Below are positions 32,421 through 45,200 of a stretch of 64,000 bases of DNA, piece by piece. This DNA comes from Ignelater luminosus. Lineage: Eukaryota; Arthropoda; Insecta; Coleoptera; Elateridae. Both the position numbers and the translations under genes were made by a program. How positions within the stretch are numbered: position 1 is the first letter of the stretch; each line of letters opens with the position of its first letter. The stretch covers positions 1 to 64,000 of the forward strand of contig VTPC01091276.1 of assembly GCA_011009095.1 (NCBI GenBank), in the 5' to 3' direction. The notes under the pieces were generated by a model. It did not search any database. It saw only the letters and a program-made list of their open reading frames with translations, and had not been told where the DNA came from.

Positions 32421-35400
32421 AAACGCTGTAAGAAAATACTATCTTCGGAGGGGGATACAAAGCGGTTAATTTTGCATGATTATGGAGAATAACCCGTTAA
32501 AAGTCCATACTGAGGTTGGAGTAACCCCGGATTTGATTAAATTCTAGTAGGCAACAAAATAATCATAACACTTGAAACCACAGAATTCAAGAAAATCATC
32601 ACCTAAAGCCTCAGCCATAAATCAACAACAAACGTTACTATAGCCATTAGAATATTTCTGCCAAAATGGAAATTTATTTTTTATCTTTTTTAAATATTCT
32701 TTCGAAAAGTATTTAAACTTCCTGCACTAACACTCTTAAAGAGGATTTTAACCAAGAGGTCTCATTCAGTAGTTCGTAATTCTAGAATTGGCACAAAAAA
32801 ATAAAAACCATGTCACAACTAATGTACACAGCTGAGTATTGACAATCTTAGTTAATATCAATTCAATAATCTATATCACGCACGTTCCGTGTTAGTAGTA
32901 CACACCATCGTTTTGAAACAATTTTATAGATTCAGATTTAAAAATTCATCCCCCAACCGAAATCGAATTACAAAACAAATTTAACTTGTTGCACTCATGC
33001 ACATAAAAAAAATCTAGAATAAGCTATTTAATTGTAGAGTTCACAAAGACCTTTACAGAGGGTATTCAACACCTATGGCGAAATTTATTAAGACGCCATC
33101 GAGTGGTAAACAAAGTGGTGGGTGATGCGTTTAATGTCAATTTTAAATTAAACTGTTTTGGATGCACCCAAATGTACCGTGAAATACCTGCTTGAAATGG
33201 ATACCATAAGAAGATCAACTGTTACAGCAAATAATTTCAAGCAGTATAAAGCTGTGTTCCGCAGTCAAAACCAAAGAGAATTGTTATCTAATATGCCCCA
33301 CTGTGGTAGAAAGGGTCCTTTGCTAAATTGCAATGAAACTTGAAGCATGTAAGAGTAAACTTTTAATATGGATAAAAAGATATGAAGGATTACCCTGCAA
33401 ACCATATTTTTGACCTTGATTTAGTTCTTGAGATCATTAATAAGTTTAGACATAACCAAAAAGACTTTTTGCGTATTCAATATTTACTATGGCAGAGCAA
33501 AGATCTTAAGTGGGGTTCAGAAAAACTCTCCTATATTTAGCTTTTGCTGTCATAAATGATTACTTTGCGGTTTTAGATAATTTTCAGTAGATAGTTTTCA
33601 CAAACCTGATTACCTTATGTTGCAGTTTTAACAAATGGTAATAGTATAAAGCACTTACCTCCTTTACTCTGTCCATATAACTACTTTTACAAATATATAT
33701 TAAAGAATATAAACTTTGCGTGTCCAAAAACGTAAATTATCTGCTTAACGGATATTATGACGTGTAAGACCTTGATCTACTTATGAGCCCTTGCGAGCAA
33801 AGCAAAGCAGTCGCATAAATTGTTGGGGACCTCATCAGGATGGAGTCTATAAGAATAATAGGGCTGTTTTCATTGTAACATCAGAACTTAACCAAACCTC
33901 ACCTCAAAACTGTCAGTGTCAACATTAAAGGTAGGCTCGTCGACAGAAAATACAGTGTAGAATATTTGTTGCTACTGTTTTAAAGGAAAACCCGATGTGT
34001 CAGTACCCCAGAAAGTCATCAACAAGAACACGAAATTCTATATTATCCCTGTTTCAACCATCTGGAACGCTGTCTAAATCTATTATTTGCTGATCCTTCT
34101 GATTGCAACCTCTGGCTCCAGTATACTTTTAACTGAGAATTCTTTTGTTATGTTTGACTGGTTCCTTCAGTAGTAACAGCTTACTAACAACGCCGTGAAT
34201 TCCTGTTACTATAGGAAAAAAATTTTTCAATCATATCGGTACAGCAGTGGCCCAGTCCCCTGAACCAAGATCAATCCTAATCCGACTCTTCGACCACACA
34301 AATAATAATTATTATGAAGTTCCCAAGACTTTAAGGTCACTGTTCTCCTTAAGCGTGTATGTGTTTCAGTCTATTTATAACAGGGTCTTGCAATTTAGCT
34401 TAATTTGAAGGGAAAGAAGTACCTTTTCATGGCATGTACACAACAGTGAAATTCATGTTTACTGATTTTCAACCTTAGCCCAATTAGTGTTAAGATTCCA
34501 AAAAATATACGCACATTCTTTGCTATTTCTTTTGTAAGCTTGCAAAATAGTAAGATGAAATTCTTCTTAGTTAATCGGTAATTATTTAGCAAACTTCGTG
34601 CACCCAAACACAAAATAGCACTGCAGCACGGTTGGATGCACAGAGAACGTAATTACACTCAATCATTCAATTTTAAATTACAAATAGGCGGCATTGTTTA
34701 ATACGTATACTATCTACATCTAGACGCTATTAGAAACGAAACTAAAGTACGCTAAGAAACTATCAACATTAAAAGATATTGTACACAAATCGAATTTAGA
34801 CAATTTTTTTCCTTAATTCTTACAGAATTGTTAAAAAATTAGCTCTTTGGTAATGGGATCAAAGAATCTAACCTTAACATACTACGCATCAGTGTTACGT
34901 TTTCTGCCTAAGCTACAAAAACTCAAGTTATCTATACGGTGTTTATCAGAAATAAACTTAAAAATTAATGTTAGTTAGCAACATTTTAGACGTTGTGACT
35001 GGGTCTTGGCTTGGTTGAAAACTAGCTTTGACCGCTAATCTTTAGCGGAACCTGTAATTTCGTAGCAAGCTTCCTTGCACTTAGAAAATTTTTTTTGAAA
35101 AGCAGTTGTTTTGTTTTTGTACTCAGTGACAAACAAAATGCGTTCCATGAGCTTCAAGAAGAATTCATTCTTTTAGCCTGAATTTGGTAAACCTTGGCGA
35201 GTTTAGTATTATTCAGGATTGTTTGTAAAACAGAGGTAACTTTCTTTCAGGTTTTGGGTTTTTTTACTCCCCTTTTTTTCTTTGATATAGCTCTGCTTAC
35301 ATCATCAGAATTGTACAACTCTAACATCGTCTACACCACGGAAGGTTCTAGATGACGTTCGAGTTTAGTATCATGAACTGACAAAATCCTCCTCTAGTTC

Positions 35401-37521
35401 TCTGTAGCTACACGAATTTCCAATAATAATGCGTAGAAAAACCAAAATGCTGTTTAACCATGCTAAGATTAGCTTTGAAAGCTTGTTATGGTTTCAATTT
35501 GTAGACTTCTGTTTGTTTCGTAAGAACAGTATATCAGTGTTTTGGATTATTTCGCTATCTTTTGACTCTTTCTATGGTGAGTTTTCTATGTGACATATTT
35601 TTGACTGCACTTTGTATTCTCTGTAGCTTCCGATCGAAATGAATTTTATGCGAACGTTTTCTCCCTACGTTACAGGAAGAAAAAGTGGAATCCTTCATTT
35701 TTAGTTTGGTTAGAGTTGTAGAAGTTACACGTTTTTTACTATATTCCAACTATTGTTCTGGTTATTGAACAGACTGCCTATTTTATATTTCTTTTCGATA
35801 CTTAAGTATTAGTGATTTGTACAATAGATGAATATAGTGTTGTAACGCAAGGCTACGTTTCAATTTAGCGTGTTTAGGTTAATACCACATTCAAATACGA
35901 GGTTTGGCTTAGGCATCCACCATTTTACGCGATGGTCCTTGAAATGAATAATTGTGCTGTGTGGTCGAAGGACTTCTGCTGTTAGACGGATTTCTTTACA
36001 GGATAGGCCTATTAGGTGACATCTTGTGTCATAAAAGATGGACAGAGCGAGGTGAATGATAGATTCGAGTTTTATCCCAGATATCAGCAGTTGCAGATTG
36101 TTGCAGGCTTAACGATAGAATTGAGGCCCTTTTCCAAACTCTTCTAAAACCATTAAAAGCTGAGCTGAATGAAACAAATCACTAACAAGAGATCTTCTTG
36201 ATTGATCTTTTAAATTTTACTGCTTCTGACGCAACTATTCTCAGCGAACCTTTCCGCTATAAAAATTTTCCAGTCTCAGAACATATTCTTAACTGAGATT
36301 GTGCATCAACCCACCTTGATGTGTAAACGATAATGTAATTTCTGATTATAAAGGTGGCCAATGTTGACGCCTCGATGCAGACTCCGCTTACTAGGCCGCT
36401 TAAGTTTTGGAATTGTGGTAAAAAGGGTAACCTATTTTATTAACGTCGACGCTCCTTAAGAAATTTTATTTCAGTGTGGTCTTAAGAGCGTGACCTCCAG
36501 GCAATGCTTTAGACCTCATCTTTTTGTGGTTAAACATTATTGGGAGATGTCATTTTCGACTAACGCTCTTTCTAGGTCTTTTGCCCTAACAATCGGCAAA
36601 GAAAAATGGGAAAGCGGTTAAGCATCGTTCAATCATTTTATTAGCAATTTCAAGGTGATCCCGGTCCATCTCCTCCTCCTAATAGGGCTCCCTTTTTCAG
36701 TAGATTTGGAAAACTCAAACAATTTCCTAGAAAGACTTAAGTTTCATGACACTTCAGGCCTATTTCACATGTCATCTGCACTGAATTCCTCGGCATACCG
36801 TATAAATATCGTCTACATTTCTGTCACCCTTAAGGTTAGTGATCATTATTTAAGGATCAATTATGCTCTATCACGAGCGTTACGTAATTATTATAAAAGC
36901 TATGTTTCCAGCAGTGGCAAACTTCAGGGTAGGACGAAACCGCATGATTGGTTTAAATTGGGAGAGTTGCCAAACTATAAAAAATTAACCAATCAAGTGG
37001 TACCAACCTACCTTGAAGTTAGGTCACGGACTGTCGTTGGTTCCTAGGTACAAAGAGTACATCACTGCTTCCAAATTAACTTTTTTGGTCTACGTGTTCA
37101 GTTTATAGGGAAATCCTTTATTAGATATTATATTCGCAATTTTAGGACTATCACTCCAAATTCTCCTTATAGTTTCTCCTCTTTCGATGAATGGTTAGGC
37201 GACGAAGGGACCACTTGTATAGATCGTGTTCTGGAACTTCTTCTTTAAGACTTCGTCATTGGGTGGTTGAATGAGCAATGGAGCGGCCATTTCAACAGAC
37301 TTTTCTACGTTCTGATTATTTGCATTTGCACATTAATTATCATCATTATTGTTATTTTTTAATTCATCACTGAATTTATTTTGTTTATTTTTTCCCTTGT
37401 GAATTACTATGTTAAATTAATCTTACCTAGTGTCTAATATTTGAGTTAAAACTGCTAATGTCTAATATAACCTTACTTTAACCTAGCCTAAACTTTTTTC
37501 AAATATTGTTTTTTCCAGACG
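32421..37521. other. Long stretch without recognised gene
   Basis: About 5 kb with no recognised coding region. Frames at 33158-33343, 34395-34613, 35555-35749 and 36655-37047 (130 codons, the longest) have no motif I can name, and no introns or partner exons are evident. A short perfect hairpin, CCGCTAA-TCT-TTAGCGG, is at 35032-35048. Otherwise ordinary AT-rich sequence. Confidence 0.45.
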
Positions 37522-38325
37522 ATGGTGAGAACATACATCAGAAAAGCTCAGAGGAAAGCTGGCGTAAACTACTCTGAAGAGGATTTGAAAAAAGGCATCC
37601 AAGATGTGACGTACGGCAACAGGACCACCAGAAAAACAGTTACATTCTACAATATTCCTAGGTCTACATTAAAATATCGTATTCCGGCCACACGTGGTAA
37701 AGGTGGTGATGGTGTTCAATCGTTCTTGTCTGCTGCTGAAGAAGAAAAAATAGTAAACCGTTTAAAAGTAAGGGACAGAAATGGGTTTGGTTTATCTCGA
37801 TACGAAGTTTTGGATCTCGTTCAGCTTTGCATCAGACAACATTCCATGTAGATTCAAAAACCAGAGACCTGGTGCAGACAGGTTTACGGAGATGAATGGA
37901 AACAATTTTATTCCTCAATTGGTTTCGTGATGTGTCTTTATCAAATGTAGGTTACTGTTAATTTATGATGGTCATACTATTCATATTTCAACTTTTTGAT
38001 TAGATTAGTCTAGCAAAATCAAGTCACCATTATGAAGCTACCTCTCCATACCACACACTTATTGCAGCCTCTGAATGAGGTGGTTTTCAAAATCCTCAAG
38101 ATCAACTGGGACAGCAAATTGTGTCAATGGCAAAAAGTAAATCCATGCAAGAAAATTTGTCTCACTTTAAACCAGACTGACCCAAGATACGCCCAGAACA
38201 AATATCATCAATTGATTTAAGACTGATGGAAGTACAGGGGGTCAACAAACAAGCAATCTCAACTTCAGTATTCAAGACAACTGATCTGGAGAGGTACAAA
38301 ACAAATTTTACAAACCCCTAATGCT

Positions 38326-38526
38326 GTGCCACCAGAAGTAACCACAGTGCGACAAGAAATAGACTCTCACTCAGCAGACATAGTGCCTTCGGAAATAGCT
38401 GCTAACCCTACAGACACAGCGCCACTCGAAGTATTTGCTATTTTTACAGCCACAGTGCCACAAGAAGTAGTTTCTTGCTTAACAGATGCAGTGCAATCGG
38501 AAGTAGCTGTTCCCCCAGGCGGAGTT
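38326..38526 (+). repeat. 36-bp (12-residue) coding minisatellite
   Basis: Five consecutive 36-bp units start at 38347, 38383, 38419, 38455 and 38491, preceded by a shorter unit from 38326. Each starts with (G/A)TG- or GCG-type codons giving a (V/A)-P-x-E-(V/I) core followed by an acidic/Thr-rich end, as in VPSEIAANPTDT, APLEVFAIFTAT and VPQEVVSCLTDA. The repeats are diverged and in frame, lying between the DDE end and the C-terminal tail of the pogo-like remnant. Confidence 0.8.
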
Positions 38527-39107
38527 CCGCTGCAAGTAAAATATGCTAGTACAACCAAGTTGCAAACCCACCAGGAGTAGCCAGTACATCCACAGAAGTA
38601 TGTCGCAAAAGTTTTGAAGAACTGTTATTAGACATGTTTAAGAAAGAAAAGAAAACCTGAAACAGCTGATAAAAACCGTAAAAGACTTGTGACCAACTGT
38701 GAGATTAATACATTAAAGAAATATCTATTAATGAAAGAAAATGAACAAGAAGAAAGGCAGAAAGAAGTGAACAGAAAAAAACTCAAACAGGCAGCAAAAG
38801 ACAAGAAGAAATAGTTGGAAAAGATAAACATTTCTAAGGTCGACGCCAGGAACAAAATAAATAGAAAGAAACTTCATAATACTGATTACAAAACAAGTGA
38901 AAAAAGTGATCAGTTATCTGTACGTGATAGTGATTACAATCATTCTGACGAAGAAATAGATGAACATGATGTAAACAAGTGGGTGGATATTGCGTTGTGA
39001 AAGTTTACGGAAAATCAGAAGAAAACTTCAGGCTGTACATAGCAAAAGTAACAAACCAAACGGATGCTGGATATGATGTCATATTTTTCAAACGTCAATC
39101 CCAAACA

Positions 39108-39430
39108 ATGAAGTTGTAACGGTAGCTGAGACCGTTCCATCTAATCATCACCGAGGGTCATATCTTGCTTGCGGTGAATCGGCCAGAGCTCTCGCACCGC
39201 CGGGGAATCGTAGACCGCGCGAGTCTGAGTTGTACGACGTTTGTTGGGTGCGAGAGTGCCGCCCTTACCGGCCTCTCTTGAAATTCAATTTTTGTGTGTC
39301 GAGCCCCGGCATATTTGGGGGTTCTGTAAGGGTGTCTTTCTTCACCAAGTTTATTGTCATATAGCTCCTTCCGGCTACGGGAGTCTCCTACAAAGAGGCT
39401 AGCTCGTTCAGATTATTGGAAGTTTTTTTT
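39108..39430. other. GC-rich insert in the pogo-like tail, origin unknown
   Basis: A sharply GC-richer block (about 39110-39300, extending more weakly to about 39430) sits between the KVYGKSEENFRLY piece and the VVRKLSKPLKSSSARF piece of the pogo-like remnant. It contains a 10-bp inverted repeat, CTCTCGCACC and GGTGCGAGAG (about 39193 and 39248), and the motif CTCCTTCCGGCTACGGGAG with self-complementary ends near 39363-39382. I could not assign it to a known SINE, rRNA or snRNA. Insertion is inferred from pogo coding matches on both sides. Confidence 0.45.
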
Positions 39431-39640
39431 GATTAATTGGCGTTTGAAGTCTCCTAGATGGTGCACACCACGAAGGGGTATCCTGAGATATTATGGAAAC
39501 AGAAGAAGAATCCTACATTGCCAAAAAAAAGATGTAGTAAGAAAGCTGTCAAAGCCCCTTAAAAGCAGCTCTGCTAGATTCAAAGATATGATCAGCTTCG
39601 CTAATGATTTGAGTGACTTATTGAACATTTATTAACATTT

Positions 39641-40869
39641 TGTAATTTTACTTCTAATTTTATCTCTTGTTCCTTAATAAAAATTGTGTTATTCCAAAAT
39701 TTGAGTTAATTTCACACCCAATCATGTAGGAGTTTCCTTGTATTGTCGATAACTCGAGTATGGTGTGGTTCAAATGATTTGTTGTAATTTTTTTATAGTG
39801 TTTACATGTTTGCCACTTACCCCAATTCAAATAACAATAGATTTTATGAAACCAAAACTCTTATGGCTTAGTTGCCCCGATTTCTAGGGGTAACTGGGCC
39901 TATTGGGCTTTTTTCTTCTTTTTTTCCTTCAATTTGAATATAAAAAAAAATTAAATTCGACTATTATATAGTGGAAGGCTGCTTATCGTATTATAAATAA
40001 AAAATATTTTAGATATTAATATAATTTATTAGTGGTTCTCAGGTAAGTACAGTGTTAGAAACTACGCGCTCACGTTGTAAAATCATGACCCAGATACCCC
40101 AAATATTTACAAAGATTTTTCAAATTTTTTTATCCGTTACAAGAGATGCACTAATTCTCGAAAATCTATATGTGAAATAATGATCTTTGACACAAACAAA
40201 AAATATGTGTCTCTTCTTTTGATTGCTACAACGTATAAAAAATATTTAAGCAATTACGATAATTTGATGTTTTATGGCTGTTCGATATCACGTGGAACGG
40301 CACTATAACGAGTAATAAAGCAAACATAAGATAATTATTACTCATACAGTAGGATCTATTGGTATATTGCTCCTTCAATATAATTGGACAGTTCCGTTTC
40401 TAACTTGTTTTTATCTATTTCTTGGTAAACAAATTTAGATCGTTCCTCCTTACCTTACCTACCCTCAAATGCATGGTGTATGATGATACATGATCAATTT
40501 AAGCTTTTGGGAACATCTGTTATCACTCTAGCCTACTGATATCTGTATCATAAGTGTAGCAATGGGCATTCAAAAATGTGTTTGTTAAGCGTTAATTTCA
40601 TGTTTTTAAATTATTTCAAAAAGGTGGTGTGTCTGCTTGTCAGCACGTGCGAATCTAGGCAACTTTGTGGTGTTATGTTTTGTGTAAGAAGTGAAAAATT
40701 GCTTGAAAGAAATTCTTGCGTTTCAAGACACATAAGTAGATCTTGTTTTATTCATTAGCTACTATGACAAAAATATACATTTACTTTATTAGTGCATTTT
40801 GCACATGTATCATATATGTAACAACGCGCGCAAATTATGGAATTTGTTTTACCATTTTAGATATGAAAA
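39641..40869. other. Stretch without recognised gene
   Basis: AT-rich. A C/G-rich motif at 39872-39910 (GTTGCCCCGATTTCTAGGGG then TAACTGGGCC) may be a decayed transposon terminus. The frame 40576-40758 is not supported by any motif. Confidence 0.4.
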
Positions 40870-42593
40870 ATGAGCAATTGGTGGAACGAATTTCTAACAA
40901 AAAAGCCTCTAAGTGATGAAAAATTGTTAAAAGAGCTTGAAGCACCTCTTGACAGTGAAGATGAGTTAGAACGTGATGACAGTGATGATGACGATGTTGC
41001 CGATCCTACAGTAGATTGTAATATTCCTGAAGATTCTTCTTCTGACAAAGAGTATTCGGCACAAAATAATAATTTATTAGAAGATGTAGTTGCTGATCCT
41101 GTTGTTATAAATATTCAGGATGGTGCTTCTCCATTTGATGCCTCTAGTTCTAATAAAACACATCAAGAATTATTTGGAAAAACAGATAATCAAAAAGCCT
41201 TCACAGGAGTAGATATACTTCCGAATGAAATTACAAGCCTAGAAACGCCCTATCAATTTTTTAAGTATTTCTTCCAAGACGAATTATTTCAAAAAATTGT
41301 CGAGGAATCTATGCTTTACAAAAGTCAAACTAATCCAAATGATACTCTATAAATAAAGAAACGGTACAAAAATATATTGGTATTTGTATTTCGACTTCCG
41401 TTTTTTATAGCACAAATATACGTGATTATGGGGGGGGGAACCACCGGTAACGACTTTATAAAAGATTGACCAATTCGAAAAAATTAAAAGCTGGCTTCAT
41501 TTCAATAATAATGACAATTAAAAGGCTCCAAGCGAACCAGGTTTCGACAAATTACATAAAATGAGAGCTATTATAAAATATCTGCAGAATCGATTTATAA
41601 CTGTATCAACAGAAGAAAGTTTAGCCATAGACGAGCAGATATGTGCCACAAAGGTTCGGCATCATCTAAAACAATATGTACTGAATAAACCCCATAAATG
41701 GGGATACAAGTTGTTTTTCTTGTGTGGCATATCAGGTTATGCCTACAAATTTGAAGTGTACACAGGCCAAGAAAATGATCCCTCAAATAGACCAATAAAT
41801 GAACCTGATCTTGGACCTAATGCAAATATAGTAGTTCGATTGAGTAGGGATATTCCGAGGTTCAAAAATCACAAACTCTATTTTGATAATTACTATACAT
41901 CTGTTCCATTAGTGGTATACCTTTTCAAAAAAGGGATATTGTCTTTAGAAACTATTAGGCGAAATAGAATACCGAATAGCAAACTTCCTTCAGAAGCTGA
42001 CATGAACAAAATGCCTAGAGGAACTTCTATTGAATATACTGCAATTGTGGATAATGTCGAAGTATCAAATGTAAGCTGGAAAGACAATAAAATTGGAAAT
42101 TCACTTTCTTCTTTTGTTGGGAAAGAGGCACAGATCATAGTCAGGAGATACGACAGGAAATTAAAAACTCATTTAGATGTGAGCTGTCCTTAGATTGTTG
42201 CGGTTTATAACAAACATATTGGTGGTGTAGACCTGCTTGATAGTCATATTGGGAGACAGAATCCAGCTACGAAAAAAAAATGGTATTTTAGAATATTCTG
42301 CGGTAACAAACGCACGCGTATGTTTGGCAAAAGGTGCCAAACGTGTCAACCAGAAGCAATTCAGGATGGAAGTTGGACGTTGTTTCTGTATGATTGGCAA
42401 AAGAAGCATTAAACGAGGACGCCCTAGCGCCGCAATAGAAGAGCAATTGGAAATCAAGAGAAAGAAGTGCCCTTCAATTAAAATACCACAAAAACCATGT
42501 TCTAGTTTGACGTATGTTACTTGCACTAAATACAAAACATATCTCTGGTTTAACAAAAACTCCAACTGTTTTCAAAGGTTCCATACTTCATAA
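40870..42593 (+). pseudogene. PiggyBac-like transposase, frameshifted
   Basis: The N-terminal frame 40870-41352 is strongly acidic (residues about 25-60 include DSEDELERDDSDDDD), as usual for piggyBac proteins, then reaches ETPYQFFKYFFQDELFQKIVEES. The next part is frameshifted around 41355-41560; it still shows RDYG, a G9 run at 41430-41438 and WLHFNNND. The core frame 41561-42193 contains AIDEQICATK (first catalytic Asp), KWGYKLFFLCGISGYAYKFEVYTG and LYFDNYYTSVPL (second Asp). After a TAG at 42191-42193 the same frame continues with NKHIGGVDLLDSHIG, which holds the third Asp. A final frameshift leads to 42237-42593 with KRGRPSAAIEEQ. In piggyBac these three Asp perform cut-and-paste at TTAA. 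All three can still be read, but the gene is broken at least three times. No TTAA-flanked termini were found. Confidence 0.85.
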
Positions 42594-45200
42594 AAAGTCT
42601 CTTGTATACACAATGTATCAGATGTGATACATATTATTCTTTTGTATCTTTCTGTACTTTAAAATAAACTTTATTTTTTTATATTTGTTTGTTATAATAA
42701 AGTATCTAAATAAATCAAAAACAATTTTTTTTATTCAAAATAAAAAAATCATGCATTTAAAGGCTAAGGCCACCAACTGGAAACCTAGGGTGCAGTAAAA
42801 CATTCAATTTAATAATTGACAATGATACTTTCAGTTATTTTATAGGCCGATGTACAGCGCTTAATATTAATCAAGGTTTTCCAAATTCAAATGCCATGCA
42901 TCAGTCAGATTTTACTACAATCTGAAGTTACAGCTTTTAGATTTTCTAGTTCAGGATACGAGAATTTAAATCTTGTTTCGTTAAATCTTGTTTCCTAAAC
43001 AAGATGAAAATAAATAAAAATGTCGCTATTTAATCTGTATTTCACTTTAAAGGTTGATGTCATGTCACCCCGCCCTATCAATGTTGACTAAATTTTAAAT
43101 TATACGCGTACAGCAAACTAATTAAAAGATAGCTTGAATATTGCATTACAATTTATTTCGCACACCAAATTTGAATATATTCCGTATAGGTTTTTCAGAT
43201 TAATAGCAAACAAATCGATCTCTTTTATGACATTATTATGTCATTACCATTTCAAAGATCCGCAGTAATCAGGATAGCTTTCCATTAATGTTATCTACGT
43301 TTCCAGATTTACACGCGTTAAATTACTACAACCAATTTCAGATCGTAAACGAGATAATGAATGAGTAATTATGTTTTGCGCAATTTCGGGTTGTAATTTT
43401 CCCTTTTTTTTGTGTTCCCTCCTCTCCCCGTGCTTTCTTCTCGCAAAGATGATTTTAAAATTAGTCTTAGTAACTGAATTAAAATGAACTTACTGACACA
43501 AATCTAGTTTAATACAACCCTTTCTAAACTTTAAACAACGTTCCAAACTTTTCGAATTAATAATTTAGGCGAGTTAATAAATTCATGAATTTTGAATTGG
43601 AAAGTGGAGTTAGCATACGATATATAGGATATGTGAATAATAGAGAAGGGATAGCACCGTCCCTGTCACTCACATTGAAATTAACATGCATAACATATGG
43701 ATTAATCAAAGGGTTATATAATAATTCACTGCATCCGTGCCTTGATAAGGGTTAGAGAGTGAGCATGGACGCAGTAAACAACCCTCAGGAGGGGCGCATA
43801 TTGCCACCCCAAGTTATCACACTAACTACTATCCCAAGATATTATAATAAACAGCTCCTTAAGGATGCTTTAAGCACCATGAAGATTGCCAGGAAATTTA
43901 ATCTAAACTTGAAGTACTTCATTATTTGAAATATAAAACTTTTCTACTCGGTTAATTAATTGCCTTTTAATATTCTAAGTGAATGAAAAAGTCATTAAAA
44001 TTTTGTTTAATAAGTTTCAGATATTATCTGTGAAAAGAAGAGAGGAAGATGGTACTTTTCTAAATGGGGGTAGTTTTAACTTTTGCTTTTGAATATTTAA
44101 GGCAGTTTTAAATATTCAGAAAGGAAAGGTTCACCGAGAACTTATAAAATGCACTTCTTTTAAAACAAGATTTATTTAGTTCAAGATTGCAAGTTAAATA
44201 TTAATCAGGGGAGGTTATTTCAGCTGTACGCCACTTAAATAACAATTAAGGTTAAATTTCCTCTTCGACTGCTAGCTGTAGGAAACGGTGCATGGTTGTA
44301 AATAACAGTGAATAATTTATGAATTATTCTGTCAGCATGAAAGTGCACATTTCATCTAGGTAGAAAGCAGCCAGTACAAAATAATATTTCTAAATATGTA
44401 ATGTAAACCAATTTTGATTTAAAAACAATTATTGTACGTATTGAGAATACTAAGTTACACGAGAAATATCTTCATGGTAATTTATGATTTAATTTCAAAA
44501 TTAAATCAAGCAGGAAAGGTAGTTTATACTAGAAATTAATTTATTAATATAAAGAGGTGAGTGAGCTCGTGAGTGATTCATCAAAGAGGGGCTTGTAATT
44601 AATTAATACTAACTTCATATCATTATTTAAAGCTAGCGTTTTAAATTCATTCTGGTTTTAATCAGATCAAAAGTAAAATAGATAGGAAGAGAATTTACAG
44701 AACACTTGTAACATTACTATCTTTTTCTTGCTCGAATTCAGCTCTCGGAGTATTTTAACGTTATGTAGACAATAACATAAAACAGGAGTATAAGAAATAA
44801 AATTCAACATTACTAATGTTACAAAGGCTAATATAGGAATACCTCTAGAGAAACCTGTAAACTGTTATCTGACTATGAATTAACTGTCGTTGTCTGCCGC
44901 TTTTGTAGCACTGATTGATTATTTGCTAATGCAAGACAACGATGAACAGTAAACATAAAGTATTTAATACCACCAATTTTTTTGATCAAAGTGGCAAAAA
45001 AGGATCTCACATATGTTGCTATTTGGAAGCAGAATGTTCACACGACATCGCTGTTGCTGCTGCGGCTTGCAGATGATAAAATGCGTCACGTATTTCAGTG
45101 GTAAGGTAGTAACTATTAATCTAGATAAACCTAAACAACCAGGAATGTTTGAGTTAAGAAAACCAAGAACGACTGAAGCTTTCATAAAAAACGACATAAA
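42594..45200. other. AT-rich stretch without recognised gene
   Basis: Nothing recognised until the gypsy RT remnant. The frame 45013-45288 begins here; only its end overlaps recognisable RT sequence. Confidence 0.45.

Larger units (their letters stand above)
37522..39640 (+). pseudogene. Pogo-like (Tc1/mariner superfamily) transposase remnant
   Basis: Colinear pieces of a pogo/Tigger-type transposase. N-terminus (37522-37851): MVRTYIRKAQRK, then YSEEDLKKGIQDV, FYNIPRSTLKYRI, a GKGGDG linker and LSAAEEEKIVNRL, which are the psq-type and CENP-B-type helix-turn-helix regions. The central DDE core is mostly deleted. It resumes at 38040 with HTTHLLQPLNEVVFKILKINWD; relatives have LLQPLDVGVF, so the third catalytic Asp is Asn here. 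A repeat-rich segment follows (38326-38580), then a Lys-rich region (38600-38900), CVVKVYGKSEENFRLYIAKV near 39000 and, past a GC-rich interruption, VVRKLSKPLKSSSARFKDMISF (39535-39600). Dead copy. Terminal repeats were not found; the C-rich motif at 39872-39910 might belong to its 3' end. Confidence 0.65.

Noticed and set aside
36655..37047. Frame of 130 codons in non-repetitive sequence
   Set aside because: No recognisable domain, no flanking exon signals, and one frame of this length is expected by chance in 64 kb of six-frame sequence. A transcript would change this.
39872..39910. C/G-rich motif as terminal repeat of the pogo-like or piggyBac-like element
   Set aside because: No matching inverted partner was found on the other side of either element and there is no clear TA or TTAA flank.
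41595..42565. Minus-strand frames across the piggyBac-like gene
   Set aside because: Antisense to a transposase with three readable catalytic Asp motifs.
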